Assembly: GCF_916618885.1 (NCBI RefSeq)
Contig: NZ_CAKAKH010000001.1
Span: 248,001-312,000 of the forward strand
DNA length: 64,000 nucleotides
DNA from: Marinilactibacillus sp. Marseille-P9653
Lineage (GTDB): Bacteria; Bacillota; Bacilli; Lactobacillales; Carnobacteriaceae_A
Reading direction: 5' to 3'
This document shows, piece after piece, positions 1-7,636 of this stretch (the first letter of the stretch is position 1; the number at the start of each line of letters is the position of its first letter). The position numbers and the translations under genes are program-made. The notes beneath the pieces are model-generated. The model was not told where the DNA came from. It made no database searches and saw only the letters and a program-made list of their open reading frames with translations.

Positions 1-39
1 TTTCTCTCCATTTTTTAATTTCTTCTGTTCAATTGCCAT
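1..39 (-). CDS. Start of a probable tyrosine integrase (partial, runs off left edge)
   Basis: Thirteen codons are visible, beginning MAIEQKKLKNGERK, preceded by a clear AAAGGAG ribosome site about 9 bases upstream. A short basic N-terminus containing KNGE is how many phage and Tn916-type integrases begin, and the gene follows a small HTH protein as int follows xis in such elements. The identification is inferred from context because no catalytic residue lies in the window. Confidence 0.5.
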   Translation of the reverse strand, partial: MAIEQKKLKNGEK

Positions 40-112
40 AATTGTTTCTCCTTTCAAGAATGAAAGAAGAACAACCTACATACTGTAAGTATATAAGCTG
101 TTCTTTGTAATT

Positions 113-409
113 TCAATGATGAGGCTGCTCTTTTATCCACTCTAACAAGAAAGATTGTGTCTCTTTGACAGGGAACAACCACTTCCTACCAATTTTCCTA
201 CGTATTTTTTCGAACCGAGAGTCATGGAAGAATGTTTTATCAATAAATCCTTTGCTCATACCAGTAATTTGTTGTAAGTCATTAAACGTATAAAAGACTT
301 TTTCAGTACCAATTGCTTCTAGTTTTTTCTGAATTTGATCTTTAACATGATTTTCTATAATCCTGTCGTCAATTTTGATTTGGAGAAAGGGTTTTTCTTC
401 TATAGACAT
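113..409 (-). CDS. Small HTH DNA-binding protein (DUF771-like), possible excision factor
   Basis: A 98-residue protein. The central part (about 40-80) reads as a winged-helix/HTH unit: FNDLQQITGMSKGFIDK, then a basic stretch FEKIRRKIGRKWLFPV typical of excisionase-like or DUF771 proteins that dock on a DNA backbone. The N-terminal 35 residues look like a short helical arm. It sits just upstream of the probable integrase and downstream of conjugation genes, so a role in element excision or control is plausible but inferred. A phage-type DUF771 regulator of unknown role is the alternative. Confidence 0.55.
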   Translation of the reverse strand: MSIEEKPFLQIKIDDRIIENHVKDQIQKKLEAIGTEKVFYTFNDLQQITGMSKGFIDKTFFHDSRFEKIRRKIGRKWLFPVKETQSFLLEWIKEQPHH

Positions 410-518
410 AATATAATCTGTCCTTTCGTGGAATTATTTTAAGAAGGGAATATATAATGTGGGAGAGTAAAAACGTTGTAGTCAGAGTATCAATTTTCTA
501 TTTTATAAAAACCAGTAT

Positions 519-1442
519 TTACTCGATAATTTTCCATGTACTATTCTTTATTAATAGAAAGTCGTATTGAGATAGCTGATTAGATTGTGTAATATCATCT
601 TGATACCGTACTGTGACCGTAGCTCGAACATTTTCATCTTCTTGTACATAAACAGGATCAATTAATTCTAAGAATATATACTCTCTATCTATTGCGGGTA
701 AAATATTGTCCTCAATATAGTAAGACAATTCGCTTTGACTCGCAGTTGGGTACAGGGTGAAGAAGGACGAGAGGAACTCGTCAATTTCTTCTCGTGTGTC
801 AGAGTCGATCGAATTATCATTTTCTAAGGGAGTGGGTTGATATAGAGATTTTGAAGGAATAGTAGTGAGAGTTGGGTTATTAACAATCACTAGATCTCCT
901 TGTTCATCGACATGCACTCTGATTTCAAAAGCGGTATGAATGGTTTCTTCTTCGTCCTCTTCTGTTTCTTCTGTAATTCGTTGTGTGACTGAAAACGTCA
1001 CGTCAAAGTCATTATCTGTTTGTTGGTCAATTGACCAAATTTGAACATTTCGGATGGAGGAAGTAGTTGTGATGTCACTGTCTAACATAATACTATTAAG
1101 AGAAAGCAAGTCTTCCGGTAAATAGTTTTCCAATGCTTCCTGTCTTTCTTCCAACTCGTCTTCATTTCCATTCCATGCATAATACACTTTCACAAATTCA
1201 CAGACGAAATTTTCAATACTGTTGGTATCTCTAAGTTCACGCTCCACTATTGTGTTTTCATGAATGGTATGGGTATCGATTGCTGTAAAATGCTTATAAA
1301 TCGCAAAGGAAAAACTTATCCCTAATAAAATCCACAATGAAAGTACGAGTTTCTTTCTAGGATTGATAGTCAGTTGTTTTGCCTTTTTCTCTTTTACTTT
1401 TACTTTTTTATTTTTCTTATTCTTCTTAAAGAACATAATCAT
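519..1442 (-). CDS. Conjugal transfer protein, TcpC/Orf13 family
   Basis: A 307-residue protein with a very basic lysine-rich cytoplasmic N-terminus (about 1-30), one membrane segment (about 31-50, VLSLWILLGISFSFAIY), and an extracellular part resembling the paired NTF2-like domains of TcpC. TcpC-family proteins (Orf13 of Tn916) are bitopic components of the conjugation channel at the donor membrane. The end, DFLLIKNSTWKIIE, fits the usual C-terminal strand. Starts at 1442 or 1436 (ATGATTATG) are both possible; an AAGGGA site lies just upstream. The gene is intact although the peptidase and translocase genes before it are fused remnants, so it probably no longer serves transfer. Confidence 0.8.
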   Translation of the reverse strand: MIMFFKKNKKNKKVKVKEKKAKQLTINPRKKLVLSLWILLGISFSFAIYKHFTAIDTHTIHENTIVERELRDTNSIENFVCEFVKVYYAWNGNEDELEERQEALENYLPEDLLSLNSIMLDSDITTTSSIRNVQIWSIDQQTDNDFDVTFSVTQRITEETEEDEEETIHTAFEIRVHVDEQGDLVIVNNPTLTTIPSKSLYQPTPLENDNSIDSDTREEIDEFLSSFFTLYPTASQSELSYYIEDNILPAIDREYIFLELIDPVYVQEDENVRATVTVRYQDDITQSNQLSQYDFLLIKNSTWKIIE

Positions 1443-1466
1443 TTATCCCTTCTTCCGTGATTTAAG

Positions 1467-1610
1467 TTAGAGTCCGATATATGGAGCGGGGTCGACATGT
1501 TCCCCATTAAGCATAATTTTAAAATCTAAATGCACTCCTGTAGAGGTTCCTGTTGTTCCCATGGTGCCAATCCGTTGCCCTTGAGAAACGCTGTCACCAA
1601 ATAGGAATCT
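1467..1610 (-). pseudogene. 3' remnant of M23 peptidase (Orf14-type conjugal hydrolase)
   Basis: Frame -1 from about 1610 to the stop at 1467-1469 encodes FGDSVSQGQRIGTMGTTG, then VHLDFKIMLNGEHVDPAPYIGL. This is the C-terminal end of a peptidase M23 domain, with the GD.V..GQ.IG..G.TG core and an HL.F-type strand. Only about 45 residues remain and the catalytic upstream half is missing. In Tn916-type elements this bifunctional lysozyme/peptidase (Orf14) opens the cell wall for the conjugation channel. Here it is joined out of frame to the front of an FtsK-like gene, so it is not made as a functional protein. Confidence 0.8.
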
Positions 1611-2164
1611 TTCAGTTCTTTTTCGACCAATTCACAGTAAAGCCCACTTTCTAATTTCTTTTCTAAATGAAGTAGTTGGTCTTGGTATTTTCCTAAGATA
1701 ATTTCTACTCGAATATGAATGAGTCCATCTTTTAATTTGTAGTAAAGTTTTGGAAAGTGCGTAATCTTTTCTTTGGTCTTTTGACTGCTTTTATCAAACA
1801 AGGTTTCTTTTTTCACTTGTTCAGACTCGTACCATTTGTTTTCCAGTAACATGCGAGCCAGTTTTTGACGATGATAGAGTTGTTTGACTCGGTCTCTTTG
1901 AAAATAAATAAACAGTAACGTAACGAGTAAACAAAAGAATAAAGCGATCCCCACAGAAAAGAGGAGAGAAGAAAGGTAGGGGGGGAGATTTCCTCTTTGT
2001 AGGGTTTCGGGGAGGGTTTTCCACTCGATTTGAGCCAACTCTCTGCCATGAAAGAGAAGTACAATCGTTAAAAAGAGTGGAAATAGAATGGATAAACTCG
2101 TGTTTAACACAAGGTGTTTATCTTTTGGCTTGATACGTTTTCCACGAGTAAAGAAATGGATCAT
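1526..2164 (-). pseudogene. 5' remnant of FtsK/SpoIIIE-type conjugal translocase (TcpA/Orf21)
   Basis: The first about 185 codons match the front of a Tn916 Orf21-type coupling translocase: basic start, two membrane segments (about 22-40 and 65-88), then the juxtamembrane region ending LEKKLESGLYCELVEKELKDS. The ATPase domain, with Walker A and B motifs, is absent. From about position 1610 the sequence switches to the 3' end of the M23 gene, so the last 25-28 residues are out-of-frame readthrough. Full-length relatives are about 450 residues. One large internal deletion explains both fragments. The start at 2164 has a GGAGCACC-like ribosome site. Confidence 0.82.
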
Positions 2165-2194
2165 GGCAGAGGTGCTCCTTTCAAGTGAGTAATG

Positions 2195-2563
2195 TTAGTC
2201 TTTCTTCGGTTGCGGTTTTGGTGGGGTATTGCCTTTATTTTTCTTCAAGACAAGATCATCGGCTTTTAAAAACCAATCGACCTCAGCGCCAAAGAACGTC
2301 GCATTCGCAACGGTATCCGCAACAGGATTGATTAATTCCACTTCTGTATTGTAATCAAATTCTTTTAAAGGGACATTGGCAGGAATACTGACTTGAATCA
2401 TGCATCCCTGTCCTTTGGACTTTAGGTCATAAGTGCGTTCTTTAATTTTCTCGGATACCGTACCGTCGTCATTTTGAACCCGTACTTCACGGCGTAAGGC
2501 TGAAAATTTTAAGGTATCGAACGTGGCATCTTTATCTAATACAATTCCATTCGCAAGTCTCAT
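2195..2563 (-). CDS. DUF961 family protein (Tn916 Orf22-like)
   Basis: A 122-residue protein of the DUF961 family that opens the conjugation module of Tn916-type elements. Typical features seen are KFSALRREVRVQN near the start, the RTYDL..KGQGCMIQVSIP strand, and EVELINPVADTVANATF near residue 90. A proline- and lysine-rich tail (PPKPQPKK) ends it. The family is thought to act in early conjugation or copy control, but no biochemical role is certain. It lies 32 bases after a second DUF961 gene, suggesting tandem duplication and co-transcription, with an AAAGGAGA ribosome site. Confidence 0.82.
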   Translation of the reverse strand: MRLANGIVLDKDATFDTLKFSALRREVRVQNDDGTVSEKIKERTYDLKSKGQGCMIQVSIPANVPLKEFDYNTEVELINPVADTVANATFFGAEVDWFLKADDLVLKKNKGNTPPKPQPKKD

Positions 2564-2594
2564 ATAAAAAATCTCCTTTATAGTTTTTTTGTTT

Positions 2595-2909
2595 TTAAGC
2601 TTTCACAATATCGTCTGCTTGTAGGATATAACGGGTAAACCCTCGTTCACCAATTTTATAGCCCTCTGCGGTAATACGTGGATTGATTAGCGCAACCCTT
2701 TCTTCGAATTCGTACAGTTTTTCCCCAGCTCGTGCAGGTAGAGTGACCGCAATATCATCGGCTCGTTGAACGGTTGAGTAGAGATTGTAAGTGCGGGAGA
2801 GAACGATCATTTCGCCATTCATTCTTCGCTGATTAATCTCGCCTTCCCCAGCAAATTCCAACTGTCCGAATGTTTTTTCCATATTGGGTACAACAAATTT
2901 TAGTTCCAT
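2595..2909 (-). CDS. DUF961 family protein (Tn916 Orf23-like)
   Basis: A 104-residue paralogue of the following DUF961 gene, with the same order of blocks: an FGQLEFAG start region, the SRTYNLYS strand, DIAVTLPARAGEK, and EERVALINPRI. It stops 2 bases before the methylase reading frame ends upstream, so the two genes are tightly coupled. In Tn916-like elements the pair of small DUF961 genes precedes the FtsK-like gene, as here. Function is unknown beyond association with conjugation. Confidence 0.82.
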   Translation of the reverse strand: MELKFVVPNMEKTFGQLEFAGEGEINQRRMNGEMIVLSRTYNLYSTVQRADDIAVTLPARAGEKLYEFEERVALINPRITAEGYKIGERGFTRYILQADDIVKA

Positions 2910-2911
2910 AT

Positions 2912-3469
2912 TTATTCCTCTTTTCTTTTTATTTGTGTATTGAGTTGTAGGGAGGAATGGACTTCATTTCCCCAAACATCCCATCCATCTGTTTGATTTC
3001 TGGCAAATAATTCTACTCGTGGTAAATCGCCCATCAGTTCCACGATTTTCTCTCTGGCTTCATCTGGTTTTTTACTGTGTTGTTCAAGGGGACTAATAAT
3101 TAGCTGATGCACTTTGTTTGAAACTCGTTTAGGTTTGCCTTTGACTCCAAGCAAACAGATTTCAACATTTGATCGTGTCCAGTAACCGAGTCCAAAAAAG
3201 AAGGTCTTTTTTACTTTGTTTTGTTTCACCCAGACAAAAGCAACCGTTTTGTAAGAGAAGCCCCAAGCCTCCAGTACTTTGAGACCTTCTTTCAGCTTAG
3301 GAAAAGTTGTCCACAAAAAGCATGTCGCATGTTTATCTGAAATAGAGTGAATGTCTAAGTTACAGATGTCAGTAGTCGTCATAGTAGGATAATGGTTTTC
3401 AGCGACTCCTTTTCCTTTGTTTTGTCTGTATTTCCAAGGCGGATCAGCATAGATAATTGAGTAAGATAT
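2912..3469 (-). CDS. MT-A70 family adenine methyltransferase; start codon appears to be ATA
   Basis: The frame covers about 185 residues. Near its start it carries the catalytic DPPW motif (YADPPWKYRQNKGKG, residues 7-21), which is the methyl-accepting site of MT-A70 N6-adenine methylases. Later it has FLWTTFPKLKEG, VWVKQNK, and the end motif KPDEAREKIVELMGD. The first in-frame ATG (3382) lies after DPPW and would remove the active site. The expected start, 9 bases after AGGAG, reads ATA at 3467-3469, and a stop TGA lies three codons upstream. So either an ATG was mutated to ATA or a rare start is used. Such methylases are common cargo of ICEs. Confidence 0.75.
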   Translation of the reverse strand: MSYSIIYADPPWKYRQNKGKGVAENHYPTMTTTDICNLDIHSISDKHATCFLWTTFPKLKEGLKVLEAWGFSYKTVAFVWVKQNKVKKTFFFGLGYWTRSNVEICLLGVKGKPKRVSNKVHQLIISPLEQHSKKPDEAREKIVELMGDLPRVELFARNQTDGWDVWGNEVHSSLQLNTQIKRKEE

Positions 3470-3506
3470 GAATGATCACTCCTATTATTGAAAGCAAACT
3501 TTTTAT

Positions 3507-3734
3507 TTAGTCAATTTCGAAGTCGAGTATTTTCTTGATTAAACGTGTGGTGAGTAATCCATGTAATTCTTCATCTACCATCATCCGTTGGTTACCATAT
3601 TCATCCGTCATTGGACGTAAGGAAAGTTTTGCGATATAGCCTTCATAATGTTTTAGGATTTGATGAATAGATTTTGAATCACCATCTGTTGCGGGAACAA
3701 TAATCTCAAAGGAAATTTTAGGGTAAGTTTTCAT
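3507..3734 (-). CDS. Tn916 Orf8-like helix-turn-helix protein
   Basis: A 75-residue protein beginning MKTYPKISFEIIVPATDGD and containing HYEGYIAKLSLRP and MVDEELHGLLTTRLIKKI. This is the pattern of Orf8 of Tn916 and its relatives, the small partner translated just after the sigma-like Orf7. It overlaps the end of that gene by 17 bases, indicating translational coupling. The pair is known in Tn916 to act in control of xis/int and transfer expression. Here it precedes the methylase rather than xis, so the regulatory order is rearranged. Confidence 0.75.
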   Translation of the reverse strand: MKTYPKISFEIIVPATDGDSKSIHQILKHYEGYIAKLSLRPMTDEYGNQRMMVDEELHGLLTTRLIKKILDFEID

Positions 3735-4152
3735 TAGCGTTCTCCTCCATAAATTGTTTGATACTCTTTAATGCATCCTTTCGATTGCGATAGACGGTTG
3801 AACGATGGAGTTTTAGAATATCTGCGATTTGTTGGGTGTCTAGTTCTAAAAAGTAATAGAGTAAGAGAATTTCTCGTTTTTTGCTTGATAATTGTTTGAG
3901 TGCATTCGCTAATAAATCATTTTCTATATGGATAGGAAGTTGATTAATGGAAAAAGTATGATAGTCAGAAGGTTTATGGTCAGTTGTCGAAAATTGATTG
4001 ATGAAGTGTTCATCAAACATGGAGAAAGTGGTTTCTTTCTTTGAAAGACGTCTTAGATACTTTCGATAATCCTTTTGTTCATCACGAATGGGTTGCTTAC
4101 AGATATAATCGAATTCCTTTTCAATCCCTCTTTTAAAAGTGGAAGGTTTCAT
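3718..4152 (-). CDS. Sigma-70-like regulator, Tn916 Orf7 family
   Basis: A 144-residue protein. The C-terminal third is a sigma region-4 HTH: LANALKQLSSKKREILLLYYFLELDTQQIADILKLHRSTVYRNRKDAL. This matches the sigma-factor-like Orf7 of Tn916. The N-terminal part (FDYICKQPIRDEQKDYRKYLRRL) is the usual Orf7 leader region. A strong GGGGGTG site precedes ATG at 4152. It is the first full gene of the leftward operon, and a leader peptide and terminator lie upstream of it (4238-4352), suggesting attenuation of the whole operon. Confidence 0.82.
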   Translation of the reverse strand: MKPSTFKRGIEKEFDYICKQPIRDEQKDYRKYLRRLSKKETTFSMFDEHFINQFSTTDHKPSDYHTFSINQLPIHIENDLLANALKQLSSKKREILLLYYFLELDTQQIADILKLHRSTVYRNRKDALKSIKQFMEENANENLP

Positions 4153-4237
4153 CACATTTCACCCCCTTCATACAATAGCCCGACACAAAAGAGTAAAATG
4201 TTGCATAATTTTCAAAAAGTTTTAAAACATAAAAAAA

Positions 4238-4261
4238 CCTAATTGCAATCTTGCAATTAGG
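4238..4261 (-). terminator. Intrinsic terminator/attenuator before the sigma-like gene
   Basis: An 11-base perfect inverted repeat CCTAATTGCAA / TTGCAATTAGG with a 2-base loop. On the minus strand it is followed by seven T residues. Its position between a leader peptide and the first structural gene of the same strand fits an attenuator rather than an end-of-gene terminator. Confidence 0.8.
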
Positions 4262-4307
4262 CAATACAAATATATTAAGAGTATTTATTAAAGAAGGAAC
4301 TGTCTTT

Positions 4308-4352
4308 TTACTTAGTAAGGTTATATAGAGAAAAAAATAAAATTAACATCAT
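4308..4352 (-). CDS. Leader peptide (14 residues) upstream of the attenuator
   Basis: A short frame MMLILFFSLYNLTK preceded by a near-ideal AGGAGGAGAGGA ribosome site. It ends about 47 bases before the terminator hairpin. Such strongly translated, hydrophobic leader peptides in front of a terminator are typical of translation-attenuation control in Tn916-family and ribosome-antibiotic-resistance operons. No resistance gene follows; the sigma-like gene does. Function is inferred from layout. Confidence 0.6.
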   Translation of the reverse strand: MMLILFFSLYNLTK

Positions 4353-4380
4353 TCCTCTCCTCCTGAAAAACATCACAAAA

Positions 4381-4434
4381 GTTTACAGTCGTAATCCTAC
4401 TTAAAACATAGCATATAGGATTACGACTGTAAAC
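4381..4434. promoter_or_regulatory. Paired CopY-type operators forming a 19-bp perfect inverted repeat
   Basis: GTTTACAGTCGTAATCCTA (4381-4399) and its exact reverse complement (4416-4434) each contain a cop-box-like core, TACAGTCGTA (4384-4393) and TACGACTGTA (4422-4431). The core differs by one base from the CopY consensus TACANNTGTA. They lie upstream of the copY promoter, between it and the leftward leader peptide, so they could affect either direction. Confidence 0.7.
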
Positions 4435-4468
4435 AAATAGCCTAATAACATTTTCCAGAGAAAAGTAC

Positions 4469-4497
4469 TTGACATTTTAAGATTACAACTGTAAACT
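4469..4497 (+). promoter_or_regulatory. copY-copA promoter
   Basis: TTGACA (4469-4474), a 17-base spacer, and TAAACT (4492-4497). A cop box overlaps the -10 (4484-4493) and another lies downstream (4516-4525), the expected arrangement for copper-responsive repression by CopY. Confidence 0.75.
4484..4493. promoter_or_regulatory. CopY operator 1 (cop box)
   Basis: TACAACTGTA matches the consensus TACANNTGTA exactly and overlaps the -10 of the copY promoter. Confidence 0.85.
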
Positions 4498-4515
4498 TTA
4501 ACTCAAATATACGAT

Positions 4516-4525
4516 TACAAATGTA
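4516..4525. promoter_or_regulatory. CopY operator 2 (cop box)
   Basis: TACAAATGTA matches the consensus TACANNTGTA exactly, 32 bases downstream of operator 1 and just before the copY ribosome site. Confidence 0.85.
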
Positions 4526-4547
4526 AACCAAATGAAGAGGTGTTCTT

Positions 4548-5021
4548 ATGATAGGTTCGAATATTAGTCCATCGGAATGGGAAGTGATGCGTGTTGTTTG
4601 GGCGATGAAGGAGACTACAAGTAATGAAATTCATTCTGTATTGAGAAAAGAAATGGACTGGAAATTAGGAACAACAAAAACTGTTATTGGTAGATTAGTA
4701 AAAAAAGGCATGTTAAATACTGATTTACAAGGTAGACATTATATATACACTCCTGCTGTAACGGAAAAGGAAAGTGTAGAAAATGAAGGGAGAGCTTTAC
4801 TTTCTCAAGTATGTAATAAAAAAGCTGGTAGTGTAATAGCAATGATGGTTGAAGATGCAGAAATTGGACAAGAAGATATTAAAGTAATTGAAGACATTTT
4901 ATACACTAAAAGAAAACTTGCTCCGAAAGAGATCACTTGTGAGTGTATCAAGGGTCAGTGTTCATGCCATCACCCAGAAGAATATACTCTTCTGGAAAAT
5001 GTTGAAGTTTCATTAAAATAA
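4548..5021 (+). CDS. copY: Copper-responsive repressor CopY/TcrY (BlaI family)
   Basis: A 157-residue BlaI/MecI-type winged-helix repressor: ISPSEWEVMRVVWA followed by TTKTVIGRLVKKGML at about 40-60. The C-terminal metal hook CECIKGQCSC (about residues 133-142) is the CxC(x4)CxC copper-binding signature of CopY, where copper replaces zinc and releases DNA. Four cop boxes precede it and copA follows after 55 bases, so it autoregulates the copper-export operon. AAGAGGTG gives the ribosome site. Confidence 0.93.
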   Translation: MIGSNISPSEWEVMRVVWAMKETTSNEIHSVLRKEMDWKLGTTKTVIGRLVKKGMLNTDLQGRHYIYTPAVTEKESVENEGRALLSQVCNKKAGSVIAMMVEDAEIGQEDIKVIEDILYTKRKLAPKEITCECIKGQCSCHHPEEYTLLENVEVSLK

Positions 5022-5076
5022 TTTTTAGTCTTAAGTATTATAAATTTTCAATAAAAAACTAAAAGGAGATATTAAG

Positions 5077-7566
5077 ATGAGTTCAAATGTATACCCTGTT
5101 GAGGGAATGACGTGTGCCACATGTGCATCCACGGTTGAAAGAACAGCTCAGAAGACAGTTGGAGTAATTTCTGCCAATGTAAACTTAGCTTCTGAAAAAT
5201 TAAATATTAAGGCTGAGGAGGGCTTTGATCCCCAGCAGCTTAAGAAAGACGTTTATCTGTCTGGTTATACACTAGTTCTTCCTGAAATGGAGAAAAAAGT
5301 GTTTGCTTTAGAAGGAATGACGTGTGCAAGCTGTGCATCAACTATTGAGAAAACTGTTTATAAGATGGATGGCGTACAAGAAGTTAATGTTAATCTTGCG
5401 AGTGAAAAAATGACAGTTGGCTATAATCCTCTTGAAGTATCTGTTAGAGATATTGAGGCAGAAGTTTCTGATGCCGGATACCAAGCACGTCTCAAATCTG
5501 AGATACAAAATCCTGATCAAAGTAAACAAGATGATAATAAAGAGTCGAAGGAAGAACACTATAAAAGAATATTTTGGATAGAACTTATTTTTATGATCCC
5601 CCTAATGGTACTAGCAATGGGACCAATGGTATTCGGGATAACCTTATCAAGACCTATAGACCCTCATTTAAATCCAATTGGATTTGCAATTGTACAATTA
5701 GCATTAACCATTCCAGTGATTGTTACTGGGAAAGAATATTTCCAACAAGGTTTTAGAACCCTAATTAAGGGGCATCCTAATATGAACTCTTTAATCGGGT
5801 TAGGTACTGGAGCAGCCTTTGTATACAGTATTGGTGTAACGATCGGAATAATTCTAAATCCTTCACATGATTTGGCAATGATGCTTTACTTTGAATTAAC
5901 AGCTATGCTAATTACGATGCACTCTCTAGGTCAATATCTTGAAGAGCGTTCTAAAGGACAAATGTCAGAAGCAATCAAAACGTTGATGAGTTTAGCAGCT
6001 AAAAAAGCTCGTGTTGTTTATAACGGAGAGGAGCGAGAAGTAGACATTGAGGAAGTAGTAGCTGGAGATATTATACGCGTACGTCCGGGAGAGAAAATGC
6101 CCGTAGATGGGCAAGTAATTAGTGGTAGAACAGCTGTGGACGAGTCTATGTTAACTGGTGAAAGTATCCCTGTTGAAAAAGGGGAGGGGGATGAAGTTGT
6201 TGGTGCTAGTATTAATCAAAATGGGTCAATTGATTATCGAGCAACAAAAGTAGGTAGCGATACAGCCTTAGCGCAAATCATTAAACTTGTTGAAGATGCT
6301 CAAGGATCAAAAGCGCCAATTGCTAAATTAGCGGATATTGTTACAAGATACTTCGTTCCGACAGTTATTGCTTTAGCTTTAGTCAGTAGTATACTTTGGT
6401 TTATATTCGGGCAATCCTTTATATTTTCACTTTCAATTGCAATTTCTGTTCTAGTTATTGCCTGTCCATGTGCATTAGGTTTAGCCACACCGACAGCAAT
6501 TATGGTCGGGACTGGTAAAGGGGCTGAACACGGTGTTTTAATTAAAAGTGGAGAAGCTTTAGAAACGGTTCATGATGTTGATACGGTTATCTTTGATAAG
6601 ACAGGTACTTTAACAAAAGGAGAACCTGAATTAACAGATATTGTTTTAAATAACAATAGTGAACTAACAGAAAGTGAAATTTTAAAAATTGCTGCTTCTG
6701 CAGAAAAGGGGAGTGAGCATTCACTAGCTAAAGCAATTGTAGGTGCTGCTAAAGAACAAAATATATCAATCATAGACTCAGAAGACTTCGAAGCTATTCC
6801 TGGACGTGGTATAAAAGCCAGCGTAGAAGGCAAACTCGTTTATTTTGGGAATAAAAAGTTAATGGAAGAAATAGGACTTGAAATAGGAGACTTATTATCT
6901 AAGTCAAATCAGTTAGCAGATGAAGGAAAAACACCAATGTATCTAGCTTATGAAGACAGTGTGTTAGCGATTATTGCTGTAGCAGATACATTAAAGGATA
7001 CAAGTGTCGCAGCAATCAAAGAACTTCATAATAAAAATATTGAAGTTATCATGATTACTGGTGATAATGAACGAACAGCAAATGCAGTAGCCAAACTAGC
7101 AAATATTGATCGAGTTCTAAGTGAAGTACTTCCAGAAGATAAATCCAATGAAGTGAAAAAACTACAAGAAAAAGGTCAAAAAGTAGCGATGGTTGGAGAT
7201 GGAATTAATGACGCACCTGCACTAGCTCAAGCGGATGTTGGAATTGCCATTGGTTCAGGAACAGACGTAGCTGTTGAGTCTGCAGATGTTGTTTTAATGA
7301 GAAGCGACGTACAAGAAGTAAATACAACGATTGAATTAAGTAAAGCGACCCTTAAAAATATTAAGCAAAATCTGTTTTGGGCATTCATCTATAACGTAGT
7401 AGGTATTCCGATTGCGATGGGGTTATTGTATATATTTGGTGGTCCTTTGATGAGCCCAATGTTTGCAGCATTCGCCATGACATTCAGCTCAATATCAGTC
7501 TTGTTGAATGCTTTGAGACTAAAGGGCTTCACTCCAAGTAAATTAAACTTATCGAAACAATCATAA
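5077..7566 (+). CDS. copA: Copper-exporting P1B-1 ATPase CopA
   Basis: An 829-residue membrane ATPase that pumps Cu(I) out of the cell. Two N-terminal HMA domains carry GMTCATC (C13, C16) and GMTCASC (C83, C86). Six or more membrane helices follow, with the actuator motif LTGESIP, the transmembrane CPC (C463-P-C465) that fixes Cu(I) specificity, the phosphorylation site DKTGT (D507), SEHSLAKAI as the HP nucleotide motif, and [10 protein letters not shown] in the hinge. Length and double HMA fit B. subtilis-type CopA. It follows copY; no separate copZ chaperone is present here. The operon lies inside an integrative element, so it is likely acquired resistance cargo. Confidence 0.95.
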   Translation: MSSNVYPVEGMTCATCASTVERTAQKTVGVISANVNLASEKLNIKAEEGFDPQQLKKDVYLSGYTLVLPEMEKKVFALEGMTCASCASTIEKTVYKMDGVQEVNVNLASEKMTVGYNPLEVSVRDIEAEVSDAGYQARLKSEIQNPDQSKQDDNKESKEEHYKRIFWIELIFMIPLMVLAMGPMVFGITLSRPIDPHLNPIGFAIVQLALTIPVIVTGKEYFQQGFRTLIKGHPNMNSLIGLGTGAAFVYSIGVTIGIILNPSHDLAMMLYFELTAMLITMHSLGQYLEERSKGQMSEAIKTLMSLAAKKARVVYNGEEREVDIEEVVAGDIIRVRPGEKMPVDGQVISGRTAVDESMLTGESIPVEKGEGDEVVGASINQNGSIDYRATKVGSDTALAQIIKLVEDAQGSKAPIAKLADIVTRYFVPTVIALALVSSILWFIFGQSFIFSLSIAISVLVIACPCALGLATPTAIMVGTGKGAEHGVLIKSGEALETVHDVDTVIFDKTGTLTKGEPELTDIVLNNNSELTESEILKIAASAEKGSEHSLAKAIVGAAKEQNISIIDSEDFEAIPGRGIKASVEGKLVYFGNKKLMEEIGLEIGDLLSKSNQLADEGKTPMYLAYEDSVLAIIAVADTLKDTSVAAIKELHNKNIEVIMITGDNERTANAVAKLANIDRVLSEVLPEDKSNEVKKLQEKGQKVAMVGDGINDAPALAQADVGIAIGSGTDVAVESADVVLMRSDVQEVNTTIELSKATLKNIKQNLFWAFIYNVVGIPIAMGLLYIFGGPLMSPMFAAFAMTFSSISVLLNALRLKGFTPSKLNLSKQS

Positions 7567-7636
7567 ATCAAGTGAAGATAGGAATAGTAAATAGAATAAT
7601 AAATTAATTAAATTTATATAAAATAGGAGGAAGAAA

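Noticed and set aside
1813..2064. Open frames overlapping the FtsK remnant
   Set aside because: They are shadows of the membrane-coding sequence on other frames, without start sites.
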